Notes under the pieces: model-generated
What the model was told of the DNA's origin: nothing
Seen by the model: the letters and a program-made list of their open reading frames with translations, nothing else
The model's database searches: none
Assembly (NCBI GenBank): GCA_025504975.1
Contig: JANUWI010000002.1
Location: 1,488,001-1,552,000 of the forward strand
Reading direction: 5' to 3'
Length of the DNA stretch: 64,000 bases
From: Plenodomus lindquistii
Lineage: Eukaryota > Ascomycota > Dothideomycetes > Pleosporales > Leptosphaeriaceae
Part shown: positions 33,478 to 45,033 of the stretch, one piece after another
Position numbering within the stretch: the stretch's first letter is position 1
Layout of the letters: each line of letters opens with the position of its first letter
Translations under genes and position numbers: made by a program

Positions 33478-35425
33478 CTATTGGCTCTCTGACTTATCCG
33501 CTTCCTTGACACGGCCAGCATCCTTGTCCGTGAGCGCGGACTCTGAGTCGGACGGGGAACTCGCGTGCATCTGTTTGTGCTTTGCAGATGTTAGGGAGCG
33601 AATGGCTGTTGATAAGACGAGAGGACTTACTGGTAGTATGATAGAAAGAACCAGACACAATGCAGCTGCTGCGTAGCATGGTATGAATCTACCGAGCAAG
33701 GTCAGTCAAGGAAAGGCTGTGAATGCTGGCACATGACGTACGTTTTTCGCAAAGAATTGACCAGCGCGTTGGAAAGCGCAGTCCGCGACGATTCATCGAG
33801 ACCCGAGAAGAGTTCGCCTGCTGCCCCTTCTATAGCATGCTGAACTTGTTCGCTTGACAAATTGGGGAGAACAATAGCGATTGAGGACACGGCGTCGTTG
33901 ACGTAGATTGCACTGGCGATAGCTAGGCCAAAGGTGATGCCGCAAAGTTGCGCTGGGTCAGTGTCAGCAAACACATGTGCGACTGAAAAGTGAGTCAGGT
34001 CTTGTACCTAACATCATGAAACTAGTACCAAAGGCCATGTCCTTTGGCTCGAGGATAGAAAAGAGGACAGCGTAACCGGCTTGCACATAGGCGCCCGAGC
34101 CCAAACCAAGAAGTACTTCGAAACCATAGATATTGCGTGTCGGGGTGTCGATCGTTACTCGAGCTGCTAAAGTGTGAGATTGCGAAGCATGTAAGGTACG
34201 AGGACGCTTACACAAGAGAACAGTGGCTGGGAGTGCGAGTGCACTTCCGACGACGTACCATGCCTTGTAATGACCCACCTTGGCCATGAAAGCCCCATTC
34301 GCCAGCATGGCGGCACTGAGAAGTGCAATGTAGGGAAGAAGTCGAACACCTGACTGGAGAGCATCATCGCCACGTGTGAACTGGAAATAAAGAGGAATGT
34401 AGTAAATCGTTACGAAAGTGTAGACATCACAAGCAGCTGCAATGACGGCTAGAAGTACAGCGTGACCATTGGTCATGAAATGCATGGGGAAGAGCCGATC
34501 TCGTTCGTTCGTGGTAAGACTGAAATGTTGCTGTACCGCAAACACAACCAGAAATACGGCGGCGAGGACGAAGAGGACGATTGAGGCAGCGCTACTCCAG
34601 CTGAACAGCCTGCCTCCAAAGTTAACTGCCAGCACCAGTGGAAGCATGGAGGCGAGTATGAAGATGGTACCAAGCCAATCTAATCTGGCAGCGCGAGCGC
34701 GTTTCGAGGGCTTGTCAGCCGGCGATGCCGAAGGAAGGAGAAATATCCAGATTGGAGCGAAAACAGCGCCTCATTTCAGGTCAGTAAAGTCCTCCGGTCC
34801 TTACACATGGATGCATACCTGCACATAGATTGATATAGAAGGCCCATCGCCATCCGCCAGCGCCGGCACTTGCGAAGAGGCCTCCCAAGATAGGTCCGAG
34901 GACAGTACCGACACCCCAGATGAAGCCATTGATGCTCAAGTACATAGGTCTTTCTCGCGGCGAGGTGTTGAGGGACAAGAGGGTAACAGAACCCATGTAT
35001 AACCCGTTTCCGCCGATTCCAGCCACTACGCGACCCACAATCATGGTGTTCATGTTGCGAGCAGCACCGCAAAGTGTAGAGCCAACGAAGAAAAGAAGTC
35101 CCGAAGCGAGGTAGACATATTTGGGGTCGAAGAGGGCAAATATCTTGCCAAGGGGCAACAGAAGACAGAGACCTCCGGCAGTGAAGCCCACAGAAAGCCA
35201 GGCAAGCTGTTCAGCTTGGCCCAAGTCTTGAATGATGTCGGGAACAATATTCGCGACGATGGTGTTATCCAGAGCGTATAGGCCGAGGCTGGATACGATG
35301 GCAAGGACGACCAAAAACCACTGTTTTGGTCTGGGTTAGCTATATCATAGTCATGTCAAAACGGTGCAATGATTGTGTACCTTGAAGCCGTGGACGGCAC
35401 GACTGGGTTCGGCAGAGTCAGTCAT
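33478..35425 (-). CDS. DHA2-type MFS exporter (14 TM)
   Basis: The exons are 35381-35425, 34819-35320, 34212-34769, 34008-34166, 33742-33952, 33631-33688 and 33478-33579, giving 544 aa. After MTDSAEPSRAVHGFK the first helix contains ALDNTIVANIVPDI, the DHA2 motif D1-type signature. GKIFALFDPKYVYL and GRVVAGIGGNGLYMGS follow, then the motif C segment GVGTVLGPILGGLF. These are typical of drug:H+ antiporters with 14 membrane helices such as AflT. It probably exports the cluster product at the plasma membrane. The last intron (51 nt) is in frame, so a slightly longer C-tail is possible if it is retained. It shares a promoter with the SDR gene. Confidence 0.93.
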
Positions 35426-35690
35426 GTTGTGCTGAGAAGGATATCGGCGCAAGTGGAAATTAATTCCCCAGCAATTAACAATGTAATTTATCTTGGCTGG
35501 GACATGCGAAATTTTGGGACACACTCGCACTCTTCGTAGTTGCGATGCATACTCCGGTCCTGGCCCTGGACTTTAACTCCGGGTTTCCCCACCCTTTCAC
35601 CACGCCGCACAACAAAGAGCAAAGCTTTATAAACACGACATCGCACCTAACTCCGTTGTTACCACAACCTCTCCGATTCTCAACATCATC
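35426..35690. promoter_or_regulatory. Shared promoter, MFS / SDR, one cluster-motif site
   Basis: This 265-bp divergent spacer has a minus-strand site, GGACCGGAGTAT, at 35549-35560, almost midway (124 and 131 bp) between the two ATGs. It shares an 11-mer with the site in the methyltransferase/monooxygenase promoter. A degenerate CCCGGAGT lies close by near 35580. Confidence 0.65.
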
Positions 35691-36539
35691 ATGGTACAAG
35701 TCTGGCTCATTACTGGATGCTCGTCTGGCTTCGGTCAAGAAATCGCCCTGGCCGCGCTCGCCCACGGTGACACAGTCGTTGCTACCGCGCGTGACCCCAC
35801 CAAGCTTGCACAGCTCGCCGAGCGTGGCGCTATCACGGAGCAGCTCGATGTGCTCGATAGCGATGAAAAGCTGAGCAGCCGCATTGAAGCAATTGTGAAG
35901 AAGACGGGCGGGATCGACATTCTCGTCAACAATGCCGGCTACATCCTGGCCGGCGGGGTCGAGGAGTGCAGCCGCAGCGAAGTCGAGGCGCAATTCAGCA
36001 CCAATGTCTTTGGCCAGCTCAACATCATCCGCGCCGTGTTGCCCGTGATGCGCAAGAAGCGCTCTGGCGTCGTCGCAAACTTGGGCTCCATTGGCGGCTG
36101 GGCTGGATCTCCTGCTGCGGGCTTGTACTGCGCCACCAAGGCCTGCGCCACCATCCTCGCGGAATCACTGCGCCAGGAGGTCGCCCATCTCAACATCAAG
36201 GTCACCGCCATCGAGCCTGGCTACTTCCGCACCAACTTCTTAAGCTCCGGACACAAGACCACGGCGGCTAACCGCATCGCGGACTTGGCCGCAGGCGTCG
36301 ACGGCACGCACGCCGGTCTCGAGGCTTATAACCACAACCAGCCCGGCGACCCACAAAAAGGCGCAAAGTTGATTGTTGAAGCGCTTACGGGAACGGGCCG
36401 ATGTGAGGGACGAGAGCTACCGGTGCGTCTGAGTCTGGGCAGCGATGCTTACCAGTTTGTGTCGGGTCAAATCGACCGGTACAAGAAGGAGCTTGAGAGC
36501 TGGAAAGACCTCACAACCACCACGGACTGCGACAACTGA
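35691..36539 (+). CDS. Short-chain dehydrogenase/reductase (SDR)
   Basis: An intronless gene of 282 aa starts MVQVWLITGC. The NAD(P) motif TGCSSGFG is at residues ~8-15, NNAG at ~84-87, and the active-site YCATK (Tyr ~145, Lys ~149) follows a Ser in LGSIGG. This is a classical SDR of the oxidoreductase type seen in many fungal clusters. An Arg in TARDP after beta-2 suits NADP(H). It likely reduces a ketone or oxidises an alcohol on the polyketide scaffold. The lack of introns and the GC-rich third positions contrast with the intron-rich neighbours. It is paired with the MFS exporter through a common promoter. Confidence 0.93.
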   Translation: MVQVWLITGCSSGFGQEIALAALAHGDTVVATARDPTKLAQLAERGAITEQLDVLDSDEKLSSRIEAIVKKTGGIDILVNNAGYILAGGVEECSRSEVEAQFSTNVFGQLNIIRAVLPVMRKKRSGVVANLGSIGGWAGSPAAGLYCATKACATILAESLRQEVAHLNIKVTAIEPGYFRTNFLSSGHKTTAANRIADLAAGVDGTHAGLEAYNHNQPGDPQKGAKLIVEALTGTGRCEGRELPVRLSLGSDAYQFVSGQIDRYKKELESWKDLTTTTDCDN

Positions 36540-37138
36540 AGGCGCTGATCGACGGGACACGGTTCACAGAGTCCATCGGAGGCTGCCACTGTGGCACGGT
36601 ACAAGGTGCGGGAATCGTCGGTGATGCTAGAGCACGTCGAGTGATGCCAGCGAGCACAAGGCAAGGGCCTTCGTAGGATGACCCCGGGAACTCAGCAATA
36701 CCTCGGTAGTCAGAGAATATGATTGCTTTCTGTGCCAATGGATTAAATGCAAGGATTGAGCATGTGACTTTTCTCCTGAGCATGCCGCATGTCCGGGGCT
36801 CTATGTGCATACCGTAGAGATTGGTGTTATCCGGGTGGGCTAACTCACGTGACGAAGCTTACCGACCTAACCTCCTTGCAGGTGGAATCAAGTTTGAGTA
36901 TAGTAACGGCCTCATGAGATTGCAGACTTGAGATTGGTCAATTCCTAGCGGGCCTCACTCTTAGCTCGCCCGGATAACACCAATCTCTACGGTATACGCA
37001 TGCACTGCGGCATGCTCCCACATGCAGCCCCATTTTCGACTTGAAAATACGTGACTTTATAAGTTGTCCTTGAAATACTGACTAATCACCTGTCCCGCCA
37101 CCACCATTGTGTTACTCCGACACTTCAACAACCACATC
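36540..37138. other. Convergent intergenic region with a fold-back repeat
   Basis: This 599-bp region lies between the SDR and methyltransferase 3' ends. No gene is seen. An inverted repeat of about 240 bp (36778-37017) is described separately. Confidence 0.5.
36778..37017. repeat. Fold-back (MITE-like) inverted repeat inside the cluster
   Basis: A perfect 27-bp arm (36809-36835 and 36969-36995, core TAGAGATTGGTGTTATCC) continues inward eight bases with two transitions. Outward, after an interruption, GAGCATGCCGCA (36778-36789) matches 37006-37017 in reverse. The loop is about 125 bp with no coding content. No clear target duplication is visible. Confidence 0.75.
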
Positions 37139-38783
37139 TTACACGAGCTCCGAATTTGGCAGTACAGCCTCCACCAACGAAACCTGGCTACGGCAGTCCC
37201 ATATCTTATGCAGCTTCAATCCCGCCTTCTCAACGATGACGCGGAATTCGCGAGGCGTCCGCTCAATGCCGTTCAACAACGCCATCATCGCAAGGTCGCG
37301 TTGATGCGAGTAACGAGTGTAATAGCCCTATACAGTCAGTGGATTATAAGCTTCGCTGGACTTTTAACTTACCCAGTTTGCAGGCAGAGGAGCAGGTGCA
37401 GCGGCAAGCTCCTCGGAACCCAGCGTTGTGTTCATGACCTGATCGCAGATCAGAATCCGCGACCGCGGGCCCATGCTGGACTTGATAGACGCAAGAATCC
37501 GGACACAAAAGTCGTCCGACCAATCGTGCATCACGTATCGAAGCCAGTAAACGTCGGCATTCTTGATCGGATTAGGCTCGAAGAAGTCATGAGGGCAGAA
37601 TTGCACCCTCTTTTGCGCAACGGCATCTGGGTTGTCTTTTGGCCAGACCACCTTCTCAGCTTGCTCCAGCATGGCCGCGCGATCCTGGATGACAAATTGT
37701 AATTGCGGATGGACTTGCGAGAGCTGGAGACTGAAACCGCCCACACCTCCGCCCACGTCAACTACGAGCGCAGAGCCTAGCGACTCCCATGGATAATCTA
37801 GGCAGATTGTTAGCTACCCTCTTGGCTGATGGTAATCTCTGATACTTGCCATATAGATGAGCCTTGCCAAAGACTTGACCTCCGCCAACCATGGCGAGCC
37901 CGAAAATGGGCAGTTCAGGCCGTCCTACCAGGTCAGACGCGGATTTCCCTTGCACTGCCTTGTCGAGTTCAGACCCAAAAGGACCTGGATAGCCGCTAGG
38001 TCCTCCGTCTGTTCCGCAACGTCCGTCCTGCAAGTTTTGCACCGTGACCTTTTCCTCTAGCCAGTCCCATCGTGCTTTTTGCGTATTTGCTGCTGCCTGG
38101 AAAGCTGTATCTATGACGTCGAAAGAAGGGCCCGTTTTCTTGTCAAAGAGCGATCGAGGTAAATGATCAGACGCCGAGTATATGTCAAAAGCGCTACGCA
38201 CGTGTTTAGAATGCAATCTTTCTAAATGACCAGGACCGCCTTACAACATGACAATGTATGCTCTGAGTGGCTCGTTACCGACCAAAGCAGCCGACACATG
38301 GTTATTCGCGAAGCGGTCGGGCTGAACCTCTTTAAAGATATGGATGGAACACAAACAACGCATGAGTCGAGCTATATTCACAGAGTACACAATCAGCATG
38401 GCTGGCATCTTTTATGCACATACACGACGGTGGTACTGACACAGTTTTGTAGACTCGATGCCTACCTGCTTTGCCAGGTCTTCCACGGCAACGCCGCTTC
38501 CATCGGAACCGACAAGCATATCTGGGATTCGTTTCTCAGCTGCAATGTGCAAGGCACGCGCCTCAAAGTATTGCGTTGACACTTCCAAAAGACGGTTGCT
38601 TGGCGTGCTCACAAGCTCCGTGAGCATGCCTGCTGCGGAGAGAATCGTTCTTTGGGCATTGAACAACTCTTTGGGGGGGAGTGAGTCCTTGCTCTGTTCA
38701 CTGGATGTTATGAGTGTCGCCAAAGCCGACTGTACGAGCACACCGAGCTGAATGAGCTTCGCCGAGGTTGAGTTGGGGTCCAT
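37139..38783 (-). CDS. SAM-dependent O-methyltransferase (COMT-like), with a GC-AG intron
   Basis: The exons are 38441-38783, 38245-38371, 37850-38193, 37373-37797 and 37139-37327, giving 475 aa. An N-terminal helical dimerisation region with a winged helix (VEDLAKQVG) precedes the SAM domain. Motif I is VVDVGGGVGG, and the catalytic-base region reads RYVMHDWSDD, as in plant COMT-type enzymes. The third intron (37798-37849) only restores the frame into DYPWESLGSALVVDVG if it begins GCAAGT rather than GT, so it is a GC-AG intron. It likely methylates a phenolic hydroxyl of the polyketide. It is longer than the usual ~400-430 aa because of exon 3. It is paired with the divergent monooxygenase. 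Confidence 0.9.
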
Positions 38784-39061
38784 GGTCCCGGAGAACTTTG
38801 TGCGCGTCCAGATAATTTGATCAAGTGTTGTGAATATTCATTCAAGTACATTCACGTCCAATCTCTAAATGTGTTTGCGATTTGGGTCACCTAGATGCCG
38901 GAGTACGTTGTGTCGCTGATCAGAACTACCAGCGGACCGGAGTACAGCGGACCTCGCCACCTCACTTTGATGTCAGGCCCAGCGAACATTAAGAAATAGA
39001 TTTGGTTATGAGATGGAGTGCGGCGGTGTATTCATTGATTCTTTCAGCTTTGTATAGACAA
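38784..39061. promoter_or_regulatory. Shared promoter, O-methyltransferase / monooxygenase, cluster-motif site
   Basis: This 278-bp divergent spacer has GGACCGGAGTAC at 38934-38945 (plus), 117 bp before the monooxygenase ATG and 151 bp before the methyltransferase ATG. A weaker copy sits at 38895-38906 (CCGGAGTAC exact) and a half site GGACCTCG at 38949. Confidence 0.65.
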
Positions 39062-41321
39062 ATGGCGAAATCGGTTGCATCTTTCACTTGGGAGCGGGGG
39101 TTCCGAGAGCCTTCTGCCATTCCGCAATGGGAGACAGAAAACGATATCGACGGTACCACACTTCCACCTTCCAAAGAAGTGGTGACGAGCTCCCAACATA
39201 ATAAGCTTGGAGTCAACGTCTTGCGCACATGGCCTACACTTTACGATGGCACCAATAACCCGCATGGTATCCCAGCTTGGTGGAAGCCCCAAAAGGAAGT
39301 CGATATACTCATCTGTGGAGGTTGGTACAGACTGCGACAGCTGTATTTTTTATCACTGACACACGATTACAGCTGGGCCCAGTGGCCTCGAAGTTGCCGT
39401 CAGTCTTGCTAGACAAGGCGTTTCCTTTCGTATCATCGGTAGGTCAGCCATCTCACTACGATGAAAAGAAACTGACAAAGTATCAGACAAGGCTGAGGGG
39501 CCTCTCATAGCAGGACGAGCCGATGGCGTTCAACCGCGATTCCTCGAAACCCTGGCAACTTGGGGCCTTGAGAAGGAGGTTGCAGAAGAGGGGCCTTTGA
39601 TCGAACGAACTGCCATCTACAAGGACGGCAAAAAATTGCTATTTGGACCATCTCACCAATCAGATTCGCGCTATCGAGGACTTCACATCATCACTCAAGG
39701 GCAAGTCGAGAGGATCTACATCCGTGACCTGACACGCCACAAAGCGCTTGTCGAGCGCAGCACAATCATGAGTAGATTTGAGATGAACGAGTCATCTTCT
39801 CATCCGGTTCAAGCGACACTACGCAATTCTCGCACTGGGGCGGAGGAGCTGGTGAAGGCCAAGTTCCTCGTAGGTAGCGATGGAGCGGCCAGCATGGTCC
39901 GAAAGCAACTCAATATTCCCTTCGACGGCATGAGCACGGATATCTATTGGGGTATCTTGGATTGTCGATTCGATTCAGACTACCCGCACGCGTTTGTTTT
40001 CGGCTCTGTCATCAGCTCGAAACATGGAGGATGTGTCATCATACCTAGGGAGGATGGGTACATCAGGTGCGTGCACAAGATTTCTTTTTGCAAAGGCATA
40101 GCTAATTTTCTAGACTTTACACGCAGTTGGACATTTCGCAGACCGGCCCTCTCGCCGCGTCTCGTCAGGCTCAGGATGCATCATTTAAAGAGGCAGGAGG
40201 CAGGGTCGACGTGCACACCATCACTCCCGAAGAGGTCCTAGAGCAGGCAAATAAGATATTTGCTCCATATACGCTCAAATTTGCTGCACCGTTGAGCTGG
40301 TTCGCCGTTTGGAAGAGTAGGTCCATCGACTGCCTTGTGCGATACGCGCTAACAATGTGAAGTCTCGGAGCGAGTCGCTCGATCCTTTTCTTCACCAGAC
40401 AATCGTGCTCACATCCTTGGAGATGCAGCACACGTTCATAGCGTTATGGGCGCTTTTGGCCTGAATGCCTCCATCATGGATGCTGCCAATCTCGCCTGGA
40501 AATTGGGTTTTGTGGCCCGCAAAAAGGCACAATTCGGAGCTTTGTTGCCTACCTACAGTTTTGAGCGGCGCCCTCATGCCGTCCGCATCATCAAAGTCTC
40601 CGGTAGATATCTGCGGTTCGTGTGCAACGCTGACCTCCATGTCGCTGCTGATATGCCCGACGAATTGAAACCTATGCCGCTCGCCGAGGAACCCACTGGC
40701 GAATTCCCAGAGAGGGAGCTTAAATTCCTCGCCAGTTTCTTCCAAGAAAACGGCCACTTCCTGCTCGGTGTAGACGCACCGTACGATGCTTCTGTCATCA
40801 GCCCCCCTCCGAAGCAAGGGAAACGCGTCGCCATAAACGTTCGCAACGGCGTACGCGCACCGAACCCACGAGTCTGCTTTTCTACCGCCGAGACCGGCTA
40901 TCTGTACGATAAGCTCGTTGGCGCAGATAGGCTTCATATTGTCCTCTTTGCATCGTCACTCCGTGGCCCATCACGTCAGGCTATCAGCAAATTCGCCAAT
41001 ACCCTTGGCCCGTCGGGATTCTACCAACGCTTTGGCGGTTCTTCAATGTTTAATATTGTGGTGGTTGTGGAGTGTGTTCCATTCGAATTGAACGAATTGT
41101 TGCCACATGATGGGATGGACAATCTGAAGCAGGTGGCCACTTTCGTCTTCGATGACCGCGCACCTGATGAGAATGCACACACTACTTGGGGTGTCGATCG
41201 TAAGAATGGTGGTCTGGCGGTAATACGCCCAGATCTGTGGGTCGGCATCACGGCGCCAATGGACGATGTCGAGATGTTGGACGAATACTTCGGATCGTTC
41301 CTTGTTCCTGCTGCACAGTAA
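39062..41321 (+). CDS. FAD-dependent monooxygenase, phenol 2-monooxygenase type
   Basis: The exons are 39062-39320, 39373-39438, 39487-40066, 40114-40316 and 40363-41321, giving 688 aa. The FAD-binding GxGxxG is in CGAGPSGLE (~residues 85-93). DG is in LVGSDGAASMVRKQL. The GD motif is in HILGDAAHVHS, followed by NLAWKLGFV. The C-terminal ~200 residues look like the thioredoxin-fold dimerisation domain of phenol hydroxylases. It likely hydroxylates an aromatic ring with NADPH and O2. An in-frame ATG at 39008 would add 18 residues; 39062 is preferred for its MAKS start. The GTTGGT donor of intron 1 is weak but is fixed by the motif. Its 3' end lies only 55 bp from the NRPS-like stop codon. Confidence 0.92.
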
Positions 41322-41376
41322 GATGTATAGCTTGCATAACCTGAATGGATGTCGATGGGTAAAGGCCTTGTATTTA

Positions 41377-44300
41377 TTATCTACTGTCTCTATCGTTACT
41401 GGACAAGAATCCCATCTCTTTCCATGCTTTGATGTACTTCACAATCAAATCCTTCTTCATCCCGCTAGCCTTCTGCAAAGTTGGCGATGCTAGCCTAGCT
41501 ACTCGAGTATCTAACGATATTCTCCCACCTGAAAGTCTTTCAAAGTCGTTTTCGAAAAATTCGAGCAGTTCCTTGGCCTGTCCAGTTTCGCAAACCCTCG
41601 CAAGCCACGTCTCATACGGCAGCAATGGCTCACGCAACCCCAACTCGTGTTGTATGATCATGGCTAGGTCCTGGTTCGACTGACGAATTGGGTTCTCAAC
41701 ATGGTAGAAGACGGAATTCGGCGGGTCTGGTTGAAAGAGCAAATCAATCACCACTTTGGCAGCTCGGTCGACCGGCAACCACGAGTAGCTCTGCGCCATG
41801 TCAGAAAATTCGCAATATGGAGGGAATATGAAAAACTTACGCCCTTCAACGCGGGAAAGGCAGACACCTGCTGCGATAGCTTGACGAGCGTGGGGAAATG
41901 CTCCTCAACCTTCCACACTCCAGCATCCTCGGCGCCACTCAATTGGCCGATTCTGACAATTATTGGATCGAACTTGTCGCCTTCATGATTCCCCATGGAT
42001 TGAAGCAGTTGCTCACAAACCCACTTGGCCTCGGCGTATCCCATTGGAGCTGTGACTAGCGGATCGTCCACGGCTACTTCCGGCACCAGGTGGTTCTGCT
42101 CATTCTCGTACCGTGCGAGGACAGCAATCGATGAAGCAAACAAGAGCCGTGGTTTCAATTTTCGACCACTAGCCTCGTGTGTCGCAATGGCCAGATCAGC
42201 CAGCGCTTTTGTGCCTTGCACATGAGGCTCAAAGCTCTTTAGGCTGCGTTTGAAGTCCATCGGCCAGGCGAGGTGTATTATGTGCGTCACGCATCCTGTG
42301 AGACGACTATAGTCTTGTTTGGTGATTCCCAAATCTGATGCTTGCATGTTGGCGTCCAGGAACTCGACTTTTGCCCACATGTCCACGGAAAGAGAAATCC
42401 CCGCAGCTGTATTCGCATCCGTCTGCCGGGAAGTCTGACTTGAGCGTACGCCGTTCCTATAACCTGGACGATTCAAACATAGGACTCGCTGGACTTGAGA
42501 GCTCATCGCCAATTGTCGTAGGACATGGACGCCCAGACTGCCGGTGGATCCCGTGACAAGAACAACCGCACCAGATTTTGCTACACTGGAACAACCATCG
42601 AGAAAGTGTGATAACATCGACCTCATCCGTACTTCTCGGCTCTGTTCTTGAACTGAAGGCTGGTACTCCCCCATAAGGAACGGTTTCAGCGCGTGAGCAA
42701 GGAGCTTGAAGGTTGGGTTTCGGTAGACAAAATCGGGCTTGAGGACCGGTGGCTTCATTGTCGATGAGTTTCGCACAGAAGCGTTTATAGCGCGAGTAAG
42801 ACGCACGGCTCCCAAAGAGTCCAGACCAGCCTCAAACATATCGTCATTCAGATCAAGGGTCGTTGAAGCCCTTCCAGACTCTACCAACAGGCTTTTGACC
42901 AAGTTGACTAGCTGAATATCGAGATTTTCCGGTTGCAGGATCTGAAGCGGAGCAGAAGACTCCAGAGCCTCGTAGGCCTGCTGTATTTCTGTCTTGAAGT
43001 CTTCCTGTACCTCTTTTCGCATCACCGATCCTTTGTCAGACCGTCGTAGTTCTTTTCCTGGGGGCTTGGGAATGATCGCTGCCTTGGAAGATATGCGCGC
43101 GTGTTGGTCCAGCAAAGGATTGATGTCGTTGACCAAGCTCCAAATGTGGTCAACGAAAGAATCCAGACTAAGCTCCACGGAACGAGTTGGTTCAACAAGT
43201 AGAACTAGTTCGAATGCTCCGTTGCCTAAGCAGATTGCGCTACGCACAGTAGGGTCTTTTAGCAGTGCCTCCTCCAATAATCCGGGGGCCACCTTTTCCC
43301 CAGTCTTCAGCACGATCAGATCGTCGGACCTCCTCAGGATCTTGACCTCCACAAACTTTGATTCTGGACGCATTTCAAGCTCGTCTTGAATCTCAAATGG
43401 TTCGTCCCATGCACACGGAAATCCTGTAAGCCTGTATGTTGGGGTGGAGCCGGCCTCACTCAAAGGTCGAAGTTGCAAGCCAATGTCCTGGCGCAATCGG
43501 AGGTACCGCCAATCATAGTCTTCCTCCGGTGAGAAGATGTAGGCAATGGCACCTATTTCGGTCGCTCCATAGTGATTAAGCAATTTGATATCGTTGCTTG
43601 CTAGTACTTCGCCAACTTGAGGTTTGATTGGACCACCGCCTACAGCTACGAATCGCAATGTCGCGAGAGCCGTCATAGCTGCCCGTAATTGTTCATTTTC
43701 CATTGAGACCATGTCCTCCAATATACTTGGCACTGTCATCAAAGACTGGGCCTGGAAAAGGTCTAATAGGCGTATGGTGGACTCTCCCGCCGGAATCGTT
43801 TTCGAAGGTGGGAAGCAGCATGTCATTCCTATTGACAGACTCAAACAAGGAGCTAGGAGCCCGAATCCGTGATACAACGGGAGTGTAGATAGATTGCGCC
43901 AATCCGTTTCCTCGTTCTCGGCGAAACCATGACAAGCTGCATAGCCCAGCAGGTAGCGATGTGCCAACCTTATGGGCTTCGGTAGGCCGGTCGTGCCGGA
44001 TGAATGTAAAATCAATACATTTCGGTCCTTCTCATCATGAATGAGCTGGCGCCCCTCCAGTGAACTTTTGACGTCCAGAAACTGTGGGTATGGCTTAGCG
44101 TCTATTAGAGTAACCAGCGTCGCAGTCTGCGGCGAAAGACCTCGTTGAGTCCGAGAGGAGACAAGAAGTGTTGATGCGCATGTCTCTTTTAGGAGATGAT
44201 TGACAGCCGTCTCGCTGAGACGTGCAGAGAGAAGCACCACCTGAAGTAAACTTAGTGCCTCAGTTTCAATCTCGATGCAGATACTTACCGGAATGTTGGA

Positions 44301-44681
44301 AGCCAACAAGGCGGCGATGTAGATGAACAACCCCACATCTGACTCCATATAAAGCGCAACAGGGCACTTCACGTGTTGCTCGGATCCATCTCTTCCCAGT
44401 CCAAGTTGTTCCTCAACCCACGAAGAGCAGGCTGATACGGCATTTTCCAGTAATTTGAAGCTTATCGGAAGCGGATTCTCCGAGTTCTCTTGGCCTTGAA
44501 TGCAAAAAATCCTGTCAGGGTTGTAGAGGGCATTGTGGCGAATGAGCTGCGGCAAAGAATGGATCGAGTCGCTTTCCAGGGCCTCGTCATTGGGAGGTGA
44601 CCTAGGACTGAATCTTGGTCGAATGAAGCGATTTTCTGCGTAGCTGTCCCCCATTTCGAATGCATCCGTATTCCCTTTCAT
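41377..44681 (-). CDS. NRPS-like carboxylate reductase (A-T-R)
   Basis: The exons are 44289-44681, 41841-44240 and 41377-41790, giving 1068 aa. Both introns (48 and 50 nt) have clear GTAAGT donors and CAG ends. The adenylation domain shows LHSSGTTGLPKP (~210), NHYGATEIG and VLKTGEKV. The carrier domain has MFEAGLDSLGAVRL with the phosphopantetheine Ser at ~606. The reductase domain begins VLVTGSTGSLGVHV (~690), with an active-site YAEAK (Tyr ~867). There is no condensation domain. Such A-T-R proteins activate a free carboxylic acid and release it as an aldehyde with NADPH; A. terreus has an aryl-acid example paired with an NR-PKS. The substrate may be the PKS acid. An upstream TTG frame was not used as the start. 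Confidence 0.93.
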
Positions 44682-45033
44682 TCTCCTTTCCCTGTGCAAA
44701 ACCCACTATCATAAATGCGCAGATAGCACGTTTCGCGCGGCAAGTCCAGGGCCCTGCGTACGCCAGTAGAGGCTGTACGCGGGTCCACGTCAACCGTTCC
44801 GTGTAAGACAATAACCGGACCTGCGTCGTTGACTATGTTCGCTGCACACATGTTGATATTCATTTTATGGTTTTACTTTTACAGTGGGATGCAATTCTAC
44901 TGGCCAGATTCACTGACACTCGGGACACACTGTTGCTGCAAACACGTGATTTGTCATCCACATACTGTGAACCTCCTGAACCTTCAATGCGGTTGCAAAT
45001 ATACTGCAATTTTATCACTGGTGATCGGTAACA
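44682..45033. promoter_or_regulatory. Shared promoter, NRPS-like / PKS, cluster-motif sites
   Basis: This 352-bp divergent spacer has GGACCCGCGTAC on the minus strand at 44775-44786, GGACCTGCGTCG at 44817-44828 (10 of 12 positions) and GGCCCTGCGTAC at 44750-44761 (11 of 12). This is the richest of the four promoters, and all sites lie nearer the NRPS-like gene. Confidence 0.65.

Noticed and set aside
39008..39061. Upstream ATG of the monooxygenase as start
   Set aside because: It is possible, but it adds a hydrophobic leader atypical for this cytosolic family; kept only as an alternative.
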